64,000 nucleotides of DNA, from positions 186,001-250,000 of the forward strand of contig CAWKOX010000009.1 in assembly GCA_963851095.1 (NCBI GenBank). Reading direction: 5' to 3'. This stretch comes from Oleispira sp963851095 (GTDB lineage: Bacteria; Pseudomonadota; Gammaproteobacteria; Pseudomonadales; Oceanobacteraceae). A program made the position numbers and the translations under genes. Shown here in pieces: positions 27,774 through 36,549 of the stretch; within the stretch, counting starts at the first letter, position 1; the number at the start of each line of letters is the position of its first letter. Below the pieces are notes generated by a model that worked only from the letters and a program-made list of their open reading frames with translations, did no database searches and had not been told where the DNA came from.

Positions 27774-28223
27774 TTAGTCTTCAGCAACAACCAATAGCTT
27801 TAATGTTGCAGAAACTTCTGCGTGTAACTGTACAGTGATGTCGAACTCACCTACGTTACGGATCGGACCAGTTGGTAAGCGAACTTCAGCTTTAACCAAC
27901 TCAACGCCCGCTTCAGTAGCAAGCTCAGCGATATCGCGGTTACCCAAAGAACCGAACAACTTACCTTCGTCGCCAGCTTTAACAGCAACAGTAAGTTCGA
28001 TTTCTTCGATCTTAGTCTTGCGCGCTTGAGCGGCTTCTAATTTAGCAACAGCGGCTTTCTCAAGCTCTGCACGACGAGTTTCGAAGTGTTCAGTGTTTGC
28101 TTTCGTTGCAGCAACTGCTTTGCCTTGTGGCAAAAGGAAGTTACGTGCGAAACCTGGCTTAACAGTAACTGTATCGCCTAGGCCGCCTAATTTGGCAACT
28201 TTTTCTAATAGAATAACTTTCAT
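27774..28223 (-). CDS. rplI: 50S ribosomal protein L9
   Basis: L9 is a two-domain protein of the large ribosomal subunit. The ATG at 28223 gives MKVILLEKVAKLGGLGDTV, the invariant L9 start; an open frame continues 16 residues upstream but has no family support. The N-terminal RNA-binding domain is followed by the long connecting helix (about residues 40-75) and the C-terminal domain. The 149-residue length is standard. It is the last gene of rpsF-rpsR-DUF2232-rplI. Confidence 0.97.
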   Translation of the reverse strand: MKVILLEKVAKLGGLGDTVTVKPGFARNFLLPQGKAVAATKANTEHFETRRAELEKAAVAKLEAAQARKTKIEEIELTVAVKAGDEGKLFGSLGNRDIAELATEAGVELVKAEVRLPTGPIRNVGEFDITVQLHAEVSATLKLLVVAED

Positions 28224-28263
28224 AATAAAATCCTTAGCACTACAGAGTTGAGACCTTTCGGGT

Positions 28264-29121
28264 TCAATCAACTGTGTCTTTTAGTCTGCCCCTAATATCA
28301 ATAAGACTATCGATCAGAGAGACAAAAATTAGTAATGTAAATAGGTAGGGGCCGAATAAAAATACGCTTATATAAAACGCAATCAGCCATTGTCCACCTA
28401 AGTTTTTCATCTCGACAAGCTTGTGCACAAAAGAGGCACCTGCAATGACAAGAGGAATGGTTAATATTGGTAATATACCGCTAATTAACGGAGGAAGATT
28501 CGAGCCAAAAACCAACAATAAAACAACACTGACGGCATAGCCAACAGGTAGTCTTAAAGAGTGGAATTCTTCACTATAACCACCAGGGTTATAAAAGGCA
28601 GCTTGCCACCAACGCGCTAATAATAAGCACAAAACCATGACCATCGTTTGCACGGCAGCCAATGCCCCAATCATTAAAGGGCCAACTTTAGGTTGAATGC
28701 TATGCCAAAGCTCAAGGTTATCCTTTAAGGCTTCTGCTAACATGACTTCACTTTGCTTTTGTACTTCAGCTAATACCTCAGGCATTAACATAGGTAAGGC
28801 AAAATAAATCAACACACCCATACCACTAGCGCTCAGCAGCGTTAATCTAAGATCAATGCTCGAACGTAAGATAATGGCTAAAGTCGAAGCGCCAAGGGCT
28901 GTGATAAGAGGCGTTGAATCCCCCATAGCCAACCAAGCAAACGCCGGTAAGCTACCCCACAAAACCACATTGGCGGCTTCTTTTGCTCCATGACGCAATA
29001 TAGAAAGCGCCATAAGAGCAGCGCCTAGCCAGAAAAGCAGAGGAATAAACATCGTCGCGACAATCGCAATGATTGCGTTGAGTGGTTTATCCATGCTCCA
29101 TTTGGCTAGGGCTTTAAACAT
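28264..29121 (-). CDS. DUF2232-type multi-spanning membrane protein
   Basis: The product is a 285-residue hydrophobic protein with about seven or eight predicted membrane helices (for example residues 16-45, 70-90, 145-170 and 195-235) and no catalytic motif that I recognise. A membrane protein of this kind (YybS/DUF2232-like) sits between rpsR and rplI in Pseudomonas and relatives, and I assign it mainly by that position and by topology. It ends 40 bases before rplI and starts 18 bases after the rpsR stop, so it is cotranscribed with ribosomal genes. Function is not known. Confidence 0.75.
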   Translation of the reverse strand: MFKALAKWSMDKPLNAIIAIVATMFIPLLFWLGAALMALSILRHGAKEAANVVLWGSLPAFAWLAMGDSTPLITALGASTLAIILRSSIDLRLTLLSASGMGVLIYFALPMLMPEVLAEVQKQSEVMLAEALKDNLELWHSIQPKVGPLMIGALAAVQTMVMVLCLLLARWWQAAFYNPGGYSEEFHSLRLPVGYAVSVVLLLVFGSNLPPLISGILPILTIPLVIAGASFVHKLVEMKNLGGQWLIAFYISVFLFGPYLFTLLIFVSLIDSLIDIRGRLKDTVD

Positions 29122-29139
29122 TATTACTACAACCGTCGC

Positions 29140-29367
29140 TTATTTATGAGCGTCAGTGTATGGCAATAAAGCAATGTAACGAGCGCGTTTAATTGCAGTA
29201 GACAATTGACGCTGATACTTAGCTTGAGTACCGGTAATACGGCTTGGAACGATCTTGCCAGTTTCAGTAACGTAGCCTTTCAACGTATCAAGATCTTTAT
29301 AATCGATCTCTACAACGTTTTCAGCAGTGAAACGGCAGAACTTACGACGACGGAAAAAACGTGCCAT
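29140..29367 (-). CDS. rpsR: 30S ribosomal protein S18
   Basis: S18 is a 75-residue small-subunit protein that pairs with S6 on the platform. The sequence begins MARFFRRRKFCRFT and contains the conserved ITGTQAKYQRQLSTAIKRARYIALLPY core. It starts ten bases after the rpsF stop. The S6:S18 pair is known to control its own mRNA in many bacteria. Confidence 0.97.
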   Translation of the reverse strand: MARFFRRRKFCRFTAENVVEIDYKDLDTLKGYVTETGKIVPSRITGTQAKYQRQLSTAIKRARYIALLPYTDAHK

Positions 29368-29377
29368 GGTAAAACTC

Positions 29378-29812
29378 CTATTCTTCTTCAGCAGCAGGTG
29401 CGTCAGCAGCTACTTCTTCAGTTTCAGTGGCGTCAGCAACTTCAGCAACAGGTGCTTCAGGGCGACGGTCATCACGACGACGGTCATCACGGCTTTCAGC
29501 CGCTTTAACTGCAGATACTTCAGTAACAGCTTCGTCACGACGAATAACCATGTTACGAAGAACAGCATCGTTATAACGGAAAGAAGTCGTTAGCTCGTCA
29601 AGAACTTCTTGAGAACATTCGATGTTCATCAAAACGTAGTGAGCTTTATGGATGTTGTTGATTGGGTATGCCAAGTGACGACGGCCCCAGTCTTCCAAAC
29701 GGTGAATAGTACCTTCAGACTCTTCGATAGACGCAGTATAACGCTCTACCATAGCTGAAACTTGTTCGCTTTGATCAGGGTGTACCAAAAACACTACTTC
29801 ATAATGACGCAT
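29378..29812 (-). CDS. rpsF: 30S ribosomal protein S6
   Basis: S6 binds S18 on the small-subunit platform. The 144-residue product begins MRHYEVVFLVHPDQSEQV and holds the family segments RLEDWGRRHLAYPINNIHKAHYVLMN and RYNDAVLRNMVIRRD. After about residue 105 there is an Arg/Asp-rich then Ala/Glu-rich tail ending EEE, longer than the core. Acidic S6 tails are substrates of the RimK glutamate ligase in enterics; whether that occurs here is not shown. AAGGAG lies just upstream of the ATG. Confidence 0.97.
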   Translation of the reverse strand: MRHYEVVFLVHPDQSEQVSAMVERYTASIEESEGTIHRLEDWGRRHLAYPINNIHKAHYVLMNIECSQEVLDELTTSFRYNDAVLRNMVIRRDEAVTEVSAVKAAESRDDRRRDDRRPEAPVAEVADATETEEVAADAPAAEEE

Positions 29813-29837
29813 GTTTAGGCTCCTTATGGTTTGTTTA

Positions 29838-29871
29838 GCCTTCCAACTACTTTAATAAGTGCTAGTAAGGC
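29838..29871 (-). promoter_or_regulatory. Hairpin in the rpsF leader, possible S6:S18 autoregulatory site
   Basis: On the minus strand GCCTT and AAGGC arms enclose an ACTT-ATTA-AAGT inner hairpin about 26 bases upstream of the rpsF start. An S6:S18-bound leader is established knowledge for rpsF operons, but I could not confirm the conserved bulge, so this is tentative. Confidence 0.35.
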
Positions 29872-29949
29872 AAGGAGTCTTCCGCTGATGACTGATAAAT
29901 AGTGGCTTAGAGCCAAATTTAGCGGTCTCAGACAGAAAAATGAGCGCGG

Positions 29950-29978
29950 ATTTTATCAGGCTGTTGGATAATATTCAA
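29950..29978 (-). promoter_or_regulatory. Sigma-70 promoter of the rpsF-rpsR-rplI operon
   Basis: On the minus strand TTGAAT (29973-29978) and TAAAAT (29950-29955) are separated by exactly 17 bases, giving a leader of about 130 bases before rpsF. Confidence 0.65.
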
Positions 29979-30026
29979 TCAAATACGCATTTCGTGTGAG
30001 CATTGGGTAAATATAAGCAGTTGGGT

Positions 30027-30054
30027 TTGCCATTAATGTCAGCTAGATTAGACT
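30027..30054 (+). promoter_or_regulatory. Candidate promoter for the orphan lipoprotein gene
   Basis: TTGCCA at 30027-30032 and TAGACT at 30049-30054 are separated by 16 bases, about 37 bases ahead of the start at 30092. Confidence 0.4.
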
Positions 30055-30091
30055 AACAACAAAGCAAAAATAAAATTATAGAGAACTAAGC

Positions 30092-31111
30092 ATGTTGAAA
30101 AAACATCTCACATCACGTCTTTTGCCGGTATTACTGATTACCGGAAGCGCTTCAGGGTTGATTGCTTGTAGTGGCAATGACACCAGTTCGACATCTTTGG
30201 GCTCATTAGTCGCAATAAAATTTGAAACGGTGGATAAAGTCATTGTCGAAGATGCTTGGACCACGGCTAATTACAAAGCAATCGCTTCATTGGGCTACTC
30301 ATCCCTAGTGGATAACTTAGATCTTCGTAGTGCGTTTTTAGGGCATGAAGAGGATCTAGGGAAGTTTCTCAATATCTTTGCAGGCAATGGTGCTTTTCCT
30401 TGTGATATTGGCTCCATTAGCCTTTCTCAAGATGACTATCGACGCGCTGTTTTTAATGCCTGTCAACTAGGCACAACGCTTTATGATGGTGAGCTTTGGA
30501 CAAGTGTTACTGAGCATTGTGATGAACAGTCTAATGAAGTCACTAAAACGTTCACCTTGGGCTATAAAGATTATAGACACCGCCAAAAGTTAAATAATAG
30601 TACAAGCTACTCACAAGCCTATACCAATGGGGAGTATGTATTTACTTCTTTGCATGAACTGGATGCCGACAACATTTCAGACAGCAATGCATGTCCGCGA
30701 GCTAACGAACTAAGTTCTAAAGTTGTTTTTAATCCACAAGCGTTTACTCAAGTTGAAGAAGACGAATCTGAAACCGTCATTACGAATGCTAGCTATGAAT
30801 TCCAACCAGATTTAGGGTATGTTGAATATGAAAATCTAGAATTGATTGAAGATGTTCCTAATTCATCTGAATATGATATCAGCGGGTCAATTAATATGAA
30901 TTCTTTGGGTCGAGATATTGCAATTACTGGCACTGACCTTAAATACAGTGAAGACGGTATTACAACAGCAGGTACTTTAAAGCTCACTAAGGGTAATAGT
31001 GAGATTACTTTAGAGTTCACGTCTCAGTCGGTCGAAATAAGTTTTGATGAAAATACAACGATCCCTGGTCCAGCAGATGCTAGCGAGACAATTGCACAAG
31101 AAGACTTCTAG
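30092..31111 (+). CDS. Orphan lipoprotein, function unknown
   Basis: The product is a 339-residue predicted lipoprotein with signal peptide and lipobox LIAC (Cys26), then a Ser/Thr-rich stretch. The mature part is acidic and rich in aromatic residues and beta-strand-like segments, with cysteine pairs near residues 108-125 and 149. I recognise no family. A GAGA-type ribosome-binding site precedes the ATG, and a promoter and terminator bracket it as a single-gene unit. Its neighbours (ribosomal genes and an MscS channel) give no functional hint. Confidence 0.7.
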   Translation: MLKKHLTSRLLPVLLITGSASGLIACSGNDTSSTSLGSLVAIKFETVDKVIVEDAWTTANYKAIASLGYSSLVDNLDLRSAFLGHEEDLGKFLNIFAGNGAFPCDIGSISLSQDDYRRAVFNACQLGTTLYDGELWTSVTEHCDEQSNEVTKTFTLGYKDYRHRQKLNNSTSYSQAYTNGEYVFTSLHELDADNISDSNACPRANELSSKVVFNPQAFTQVEEDESETVITNASYEFQPDLGYVEYENLELIEDVPNSSEYDISGSINMNSLGRDIAITGTDLKYSEDGITTAGTLKLTKGNSEITLEFTSQSVEISFDENTTIPGPADASETIAQEDF

Positions 31112-31145
31112 ATTTTTTGAATAGTATAATTATTAAAATAGATTG

Positions 31146-31181
31146 AAGCCGCTATCTTCTTAAGAAGGTAGCGGCTTTTTT
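31146..31181 (+). terminator. Rho-independent terminator after the orphan lipoprotein gene
   Basis: AAGCCGCTA (31146-31154) pairs with TAGCGGCTT (31169-31177), with further pairing inside, followed by a T-run. Confidence 0.88.
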
Positions 31182-31210
31182 GTTGATAAGGGTTTTAGGA
31201 AAGCACCCGT

Positions 31211-32320
31211 TTACGGAGTTGGCTCCGGCGCAACCGAATCTGATGGTGGAGTATTCAAACCTCTTAAGCTCTCTGGCACCGATTCCAAATGCAACGTGCG
31301 AGAAGGGAATGCGCAATCTGCACCATGCTCATGAATGATGTTCAAAATCTTTAACATCACGTCTTGCTTAATGTGATGAAACGCGACCCAATTCGTTGTT
31401 TTAGTGAAGGTATAAATAAAGAAATCTAAACTGGATGCACCAAAACTCGTAAAGTTAACGATCAAGGTTTGGTTAGAATCAATATCTTCATGCTGAGCTA
31501 GCATGTTTCTTACATCATCAAGAATCAGCGGCAATTTTTTCGAATCACTGTAGCGAACACCAATGGTTTCGTTAATGCGACGATTGCTCATACGAGACGG
31601 ATTCTCTACCGATATGTTGGTGAAGATCGAGTTAGGAACATACAACGGACGCTTATCGAAAGTACGAATGGACGTTAAGCGGAAACCAATTTTCTCAACC
31701 GTACCCTCAATACTGCGGTCGGGTGAGCGAATCCAATCACCCACTACAAACGGCTTATCCAAATAAATAATAATCGAACCAAAAAAGTTCGCTAATAAAT
31801 CCTTAGCCGCCATGCCGACAATCAAACCACCCATGCCACCAAACGCCAGCATACCGGAAATTGAAATGCCGAGAATTTGAAAGATCGGCATAATAATTAG
31901 AATGATAACGGTCAGCTTGGTCACCTTGCCAACGAGCTGAACCGTCGTAGGATCGTGGCCTTTATCAAGCTGCTTTTCTTCGATGCCGGTAATTAAGCGC
32001 CAGGTTCCCCAAGCAATAATAACCAGTACGGCTAATTGGCGAGCAACAGGAATGCTTTCAATAATATCCGCCGCAAAATGGCGTGCTGTAATATCGGCAA
32101 ACCAAGAGGCGCCAATAATCACAATTAACCAGTTCACCGGAGTACCAAAAGCATGCAATGCGATATCGTCCCAGCGGTTTTTACTTTTTACGATGAACGA
32201 ATCGATTTTTTTATGAAGATAGTGCCATGAAAGGGAAGCGATCAAGGTGATCAGGCTGGTTAAGCCTGCTTCCCAAAGCCAGTCATAATTTTGTGTTACT
32301 AAATCCTGCCACCAATCCAT
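31211..32320 (-). CDS. MscS-family mechanosensitive channel
   Basis: The protein is a 369-residue membrane channel homologue. It has an N-terminal membrane helix at about 15-32, further helices at about 58-78, 90-108 and 128-150, then the MscS pore helix GMLAFGGMGGLIVGMAAKDLLANFFGSIIIYLDKPF near residues 155-190. The beta domain follows with VGDWIRSP, GTVEKIGFRLTSIRTFDKRPLYVPNS. This is closer to canonical MscS/YnaI-type channels than the paralogue at 25164. It lies 15 bases downstream of rlmB on the same strand, so it may be cotranscribed with rlmB and rnr. Confidence 0.88.
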   Translation of the reverse strand: MDWWQDLVTQNYDWLWEAGLTSLITLIASLSWHYLHKKIDSFIVKSKNRWDDIALHAFGTPVNWLIVIIGASWFADITARHFAADIIESIPVARQLAVLVIIAWGTWRLITGIEEKQLDKGHDPTTVQLVGKVTKLTVIILIIMPIFQILGISISGMLAFGGMGGLIVGMAAKDLLANFFGSIIIYLDKPFVVGDWIRSPDRSIEGTVEKIGFRLTSIRTFDKRPLYVPNSIFTNISVENPSRMSNRRINETIGVRYSDSKKLPLILDDVRNMLAQHEDIDSNQTLIVNFTSFGASSLDFFIYTFTKTTNWVAFHHIKQDVMLKILNIIHEHGADCAFPSRTLHLESVPESLRGLNTPPSDSVAPEPTP

Positions 32321-32335
32321 TGTTAATCCTTCGAT

Positions 32336-33076
32336 CTAGTTCGTTAAACGTTGGCGTACTGTTTCAAACAAGCACACACCTGTAGCAACCGATACGTTCA
32401 GAGAGCTGACTTCACCGGCCATTGGAATATTAATTAAAAAATCACAATGTTGGCGAGTCAAGCGGCGCATGCCTTTGCCTTCTGCGCCCATCACTAATGC
32501 AAGAGGGCCTTTCATGTCGGCTTGGTAAACTGACTGAGTCGCTTCGCCTGCGGTGCCAGTAATCCAGATGCCGCGTTGCTGTAAATCTTTAAGCGTACGA
32601 GAAAGGTTGGTTACCTGAATGTACGGAACAGCTTCAGCCGCACCACAAGCAATCTTGCTCGCGACCGCATTTAAAGGAGCAGAGTTATCTTTAGGGGCGA
32701 TCACCATGTGCACACCAGCGGCATCGGCAGTACGTAAACACGCGCCTAAATTATGCGGGTCCGTTACGCCGTCTAAAATCAGCAGTAAAGGTGTGCCTTC
32801 GATTTTATCCAGCTCTTCTTCTAAATTTTTCTCGCTATACCCACGCTGTGGATAACGCATAGCAATTACGCCCTGATGGTTGCCATCGGCTTTCTGACTT
32901 AATAAGCCTTTATTGGTTTCCATGATGGGAATTTCTTGAGCCTCGGCCAGCTCAATAATGTCTTGCATGCGCTTATCATCACGGGTTTTCATTACCCATA
33001 ACTCAGTGACTTTTTCTGGGCTGCGTTGCAATAGTGTCATTACGGCATGAATACCGTAAACGATCTCAAGTTTCAT
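32336..33076 (-). CDS. rlmB: 23S rRNA (guanosine-2'-O-)-methyltransferase RlmB
   Basis: RlmB methylates a conserved guanosine in domain V of 23S rRNA (G2251 in E. coli) with S-adenosylmethionine. The 246-residue product has an N-terminal L30e-like substrate-binding domain beginning IVYGIHAVMTLLQR and a C-terminal SPOUT fold with motif 1 DPHNLGACLRTADAAG, motif 2 LVMGAEGKGMRRL and motif 3 IPMAGEVSSLNVSVATGVCLFE, forming the knotted cofactor site. It lies 69 bases after rnr in the same orientation, an arrangement conserved in gammaproteobacteria. Confidence 0.96.
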   Translation of the reverse strand: MKLEIVYGIHAVMTLLQRSPEKVTELWVMKTRDDKRMQDIIELAEAQEIPIMETNKGLLSQKADGNHQGVIAMRYPQRGYSEKNLEEELDKIEGTPLLLILDGVTDPHNLGACLRTADAAGVHMVIAPKDNSAPLNAVASKIACGAAEAVPYIQVTNLSRTLKDLQQRGIWITGTAGEATQSVYQADMKGPLALVMGAEGKGMRRLTRQHCDFLINIPMAGEVSSLNVSVATGVCLFETVRQRLTN

Positions 33077-33145
33077 TCTATTTCCTATGGAGATTAATGC
33101 GTTAGATTCAGCCCTTAAACTAAAGAGGTTAAGGGCTGGGTAACA

Positions 33146-35767
33146 TTAATCGTTATGCGCTTTGGCATTTGATTTTTTGGCTTTCTTTTTCGCAGACCCT
33201 GGTTTCTTTGGCTTGCGTGTTTTTGCAGACTCTGCGCTTTGACTCTTCGATTTAGCTTGAGCACCATTCAACTTCTGACGCTTTGACATTGGGCGTTTTT
33301 TCTTCTTGGCCGGGCTGTCGCTTTTGCTAGAGTCGGTTTTCTTTGTAGAGGCTTTCTTGGCGGCTGCACCGTCGGATGATTTACCGGTATTGGTCGTTTT
33401 TTTGCGATTATTGCGACGAGGGCCGCGACGTTTCTTTTTATCGCCCTCGGTATTTGATTCTTTTTCAGCGACCTTGCGTCTTCTAGGTTTCTGATCAGAA
33501 TTGGCAGCACTTTGATCACCTGGATCAGCAGCCAAACCAAAGTCGATCTTACGATCATCTAAAGAAACCCCCATTACCTGAATCCAAAGCGTATCGCCTA
33601 AGCGGAACGTTTTGCGAGTGCGTTCGCCCACTAAGCGATGCTTCACCTGATCAAACTGGTAGAAGTCGTTATTCAGGTTGGAGATATGTACCAAGCCTTC
33701 AACAAACACATCATTCAGCGAAACGAACAAACCAAAACCGGTAACAGCGGTAATGGTGCCTTCAAATACATCGCCGACATGCTGTTCCATGTATTCGCAC
33801 TTCAAGAAATCGACGACGTCGCGAGTCGCATCATCGGCGCGGCGTTCGGCCATCGAACAATGTTGACCTAAGGTCTCCATGGCGGGCGTATCGTAAGGGA
33901 AGATAACCTTCTTCGCTAAACGACCTGCACCTTCAACACGACGAACGTGTTTGCATTCACGAGTACTGCGAATCACAGAACGAATAGCGCGATGCACTAA
34001 TAAATCGGGGTAACGACGAATCGGCGAGGTGAAGTGCGCGTACGCATCAAACGCCAAACCAAAGTGACCTTCATTTTCAGGCTGATAAACCGCTTGGCTC
34101 AAAGAACGCAGCATCACCGTTTGAATAAGCTGAGCATCAGGACGATCGGCAATTTGCTTTAACAGTTCTTGATAATGGCTAGGGGATGGATCACCACCGG
34201 CCATGGTCAAGCCCATTTCGCCTAAGAATTCTCTTAAGTTATCCAACTTCTGATCGCTTGGGCCATTATGCACACGGAATAAACCCGGCACTTTATAACG
34301 GCTTAAAAAGTCAGCGGCGCACACGTTGGCCATCAACATGCATTCTTCGATGATCATGTGAGCATCGTTGCGTGACGTTGGAACAATTTGGCTAATTTTA
34401 CGCTGGCTATCGAATTCGATTTTTGTTTCTACGGTTTCAAAATCGATGGCGCCACGTTTAGTGCGGCCTTTACGCAGCATTTTGTACAAGCCGTACATAG
34501 TTTCTAAATGAGGCACAACAGGGCGATATTGTTTACGCCATTGTTTGCCTTCATCGGTCATCGGCTTTTGCAGCATTTCCCATACAAGGTTATAGGTTAA
34601 GCGTGCGTGGCTGTGGATAACGGCTTCGTAAAACTTGTAACCCGACATTTTGCCTTTTTCACTGATCGTCACTTCGCAGACCATTACTAAACGGTCAACT
34701 TCAGGGTTCAGCGAGCATAAGCCATTGGAAATGACTTCTGGCAGCATCGGAATAACGTTTTCTGGGAAGTAAACCGAGGTCGCGCGCTTAGTCGCTTCTT
34801 TATCGAGTTCGCTGTCTACTTTTACATAATGTGATACATCGGCAATGGCAACGAATAAACGCCAGCCATTGGTGCGCTTGTTTCTTTCAACATAAACTGC
34901 ATCATCAAAATCACGAGCGTCTTCACCGTCGATGGTAACAAACGGCAGATCACGTAGATCTACGCGTTTCTTTTTGTCTTTTTCGACGACTTCTTCAGGA
35001 ATCGATTTAAGCTCTTCTAATAGCTCTTTTGACCAAGTATTCGGAATATCGTGGCTACGAATAGCGACTTCAATTTCCATACCCGGTGCAAGGTTATTAC
35101 CTAATACTTCAGCAACTCGACCTGTGATCATTTCACCCGGACGAGGCTGTTGAATAATCTCAACGTTCACAAACTGATCGTGCTTAGCACCGTTGCGATC
35201 TTTTTCGGCAATCACGATTTCGTGGCTTACGCGCTTACTATCGGGGCGAACAACACCAAAACCACCCGACTGCTCAAAATAACGACCGACAATTTGCGTC
35301 GTATTATGTTCAAGCACCTTGGCGATCTGACCTTCTAAACGGCCACGACGATCGGTGCCGGTAATGCGAACCATGGCTTTATCGCCATGAAAGGCTTTGC
35401 GCATTTGGTTGTTCGAGATGTAAACATCATCGCCGTCTTCACGCAGTAAAAAGCCGTAGCCATCTTTGTGGCCCTGCAATATACCGGTAGTGACCTTTTT
35501 AGGATCAAGCGGAAAGTAGGTTTGACGACCGCGGTTGCTGTCTATTTGGGCATCACGGGCCATAGCAATTAACCGACGGCGTACTCCTTCAGTACGATCC
35601 TCGTCATCAACATGCAGCGCAGCGCAAACTTCCTCATAGGTAGAAGGAGTGGCTAAAGCAACTAAGGTTTCAAGAATAAACTCGCGGCTTGGAACCGGAT
35701 TTTCATAATTCTTAGCTTCACGGGCGGCGTGTGGATCTTGAGGTTTTTTATTCCGAGGCTTACTCAC
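33146..35767 (-). CDS. rnr: Ribonuclease R
   Basis: RNase R is a processive 3'-5' exoribonuclease that degrades structured RNA and takes part in rRNA quality control and trans-translation. Domains in the 873-residue product: a helix-turn-helix at about residues 25-90, cold-shock OB folds at about 90-250, the RNB catalytic domain at about 265-600 with the metal-binding segment TIDGEDARDFDDAVYVE, an S1 domain at about 655-740 and a lysine-rich tail of about 130 residues. The basic tail is long and strongly repetitive in KKK and KPKK runs, as expected for RNA-binding and stability control. It leads the rnr-rlmB unit. Confidence 0.96.
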   Translation of the reverse strand: MSKPRNKKPQDPHAAREAKNYENPVPSREFILETLVALATPSTYEEVCAALHVDDEDRTEGVRRRLIAMARDAQIDSNRGRQTYFPLDPKKVTTGILQGHKDGYGFLLREDGDDVYISNNQMRKAFHGDKAMVRITGTDRRGRLEGQIAKVLEHNTTQIVGRYFEQSGGFGVVRPDSKRVSHEIVIAEKDRNGAKHDQFVNVEIIQQPRPGEMITGRVAEVLGNNLAPGMEIEVAIRSHDIPNTWSKELLEELKSIPEEVVEKDKKKRVDLRDLPFVTIDGEDARDFDDAVYVERNKRTNGWRLFVAIADVSHYVKVDSELDKEATKRATSVYFPENVIPMLPEVISNGLCSLNPEVDRLVMVCEVTISEKGKMSGYKFYEAVIHSHARLTYNLVWEMLQKPMTDEGKQWRKQYRPVVPHLETMYGLYKMLRKGRTKRGAIDFETVETKIEFDSQRKISQIVPTSRNDAHMIIEECMLMANVCAADFLSRYKVPGLFRVHNGPSDQKLDNLREFLGEMGLTMAGGDPSPSHYQELLKQIADRPDAQLIQTVMLRSLSQAVYQPENEGHFGLAFDAYAHFTSPIRRYPDLLVHRAIRSVIRSTRECKHVRRVEGAGRLAKKVIFPYDTPAMETLGQHCSMAERRADDATRDVVDFLKCEYMEQHVGDVFEGTITAVTGFGLFVSLNDVFVEGLVHISNLNNDFYQFDQVKHRLVGERTRKTFRLGDTLWIQVMGVSLDDRKIDFGLAADPGDQSAANSDQKPRRRKVAEKESNTEGDKKKRRGPRRNNRKKTTNTGKSSDGAAAKKASTKKTDSSKSDSPAKKKKRPMSKRQKLNGAQAKSKSQSAESAKTRKPKKPGSAKKKAKKSNAKAHND

Positions 35768-35872
35768 TAGGCGTCATGCTCCTGGCATCTTTTAATATTC
35801 ATACCGGCTAGTATACCTGCATTGAATTAAATAGGGATATGCCGAAGGGCTAGAAGGGCACTTAAAGAACAA

Positions 35873-36541
35873 TTATTGTGCAATTTTAGGCTGGGTTTCA
35901 GTAGATTTAATAGGATTGTCATCTTTCCCTAGGCTTTCAATTAACCAATCGGCAGGTGGCTGATAGCTATCTTCCATAATGTCAGGATGATCTTGCTGTA
36001 GCTTGATCGCCATTTCTTCAATGCCGCGAATTTTATCTTCGGCAAAGGCGATCTCTTCTGGGCTTACGCCTTCGGTCTTGCCTTTTTCTATCATGCTGCG
36101 TAACTGTGCGGTTTTAACTTTACTGGCTTCTACGTAAGCTCGAAATACACGTTTCTGCTGACGACGTTCATATTCTAAGTATTGCTCATGATTGCCAAGT
36201 TCTTCTTCTGTTGGTTTTTCACGTTCATGGTGGTTCCCAAGCTTCGGCGCTCTTGGATCTCCCTCCAGTCGGGCTTGGCGCATAGAAGCAACGGCCTCTG
36301 GGTTAGGGATGAAATCCTCAATGATTTCATCCCGTTTGCCCTCATATTGAGTCGTGCTATTTTCTTCAGTTTGAACTTGGTTGATGCGGCTAGGTAAAAT
36401 TAGCGTGCTATTTTTTGCTTCGTTTTTTGAGGCGATAGAATCCGAAATACTTTCTTGCCAAAATAAAATCTTTGCATCGGGTTGCCAAAATATAATGAGA
36501 CTGGCAATAACGACCATTGTAATGACAAGAAACATTCGCAT
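35873..36541 (-). CDS. Membrane-anchored protein of unknown function
   Basis: The product is 222 residues, with one N-terminal membrane helix or signal anchor at about residues 3-20 (LVITMVVIASLIIFW) and a hydrophilic, Glu/Arg/Lys-rich helical body (about 60-200). I recognise no domain. The gene begins eight bases after the parvulin-type isomerase gene ends, so both are probably made from one message. An accessory role in export or folding of a secreted protein is suggested only by this neighbour and by the phospholipase C-like genes upstream. Confidence 0.6.
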   Translation of the reverse strand: MRMFLVITMVVIASLIIFWQPDAKILFWQESISDSIASKNEAKNSTLILPSRINQVQTEENSTTQYEGKRDEIIEDFIPNPEAVASMRQARLEGDPRAPKLGNHHEREKPTEEELGNHEQYLEYERRQQKRVFRAYVEASKVKTAQLRSMIEKGKTEGVSPEEIAFAEDKIRGIEEMAIKLQQDHPDIMEDSYQPPADWLIESLGKDDNPIKSTETQPKIAQ

Positions 36542-36549
36542 AACAGACC

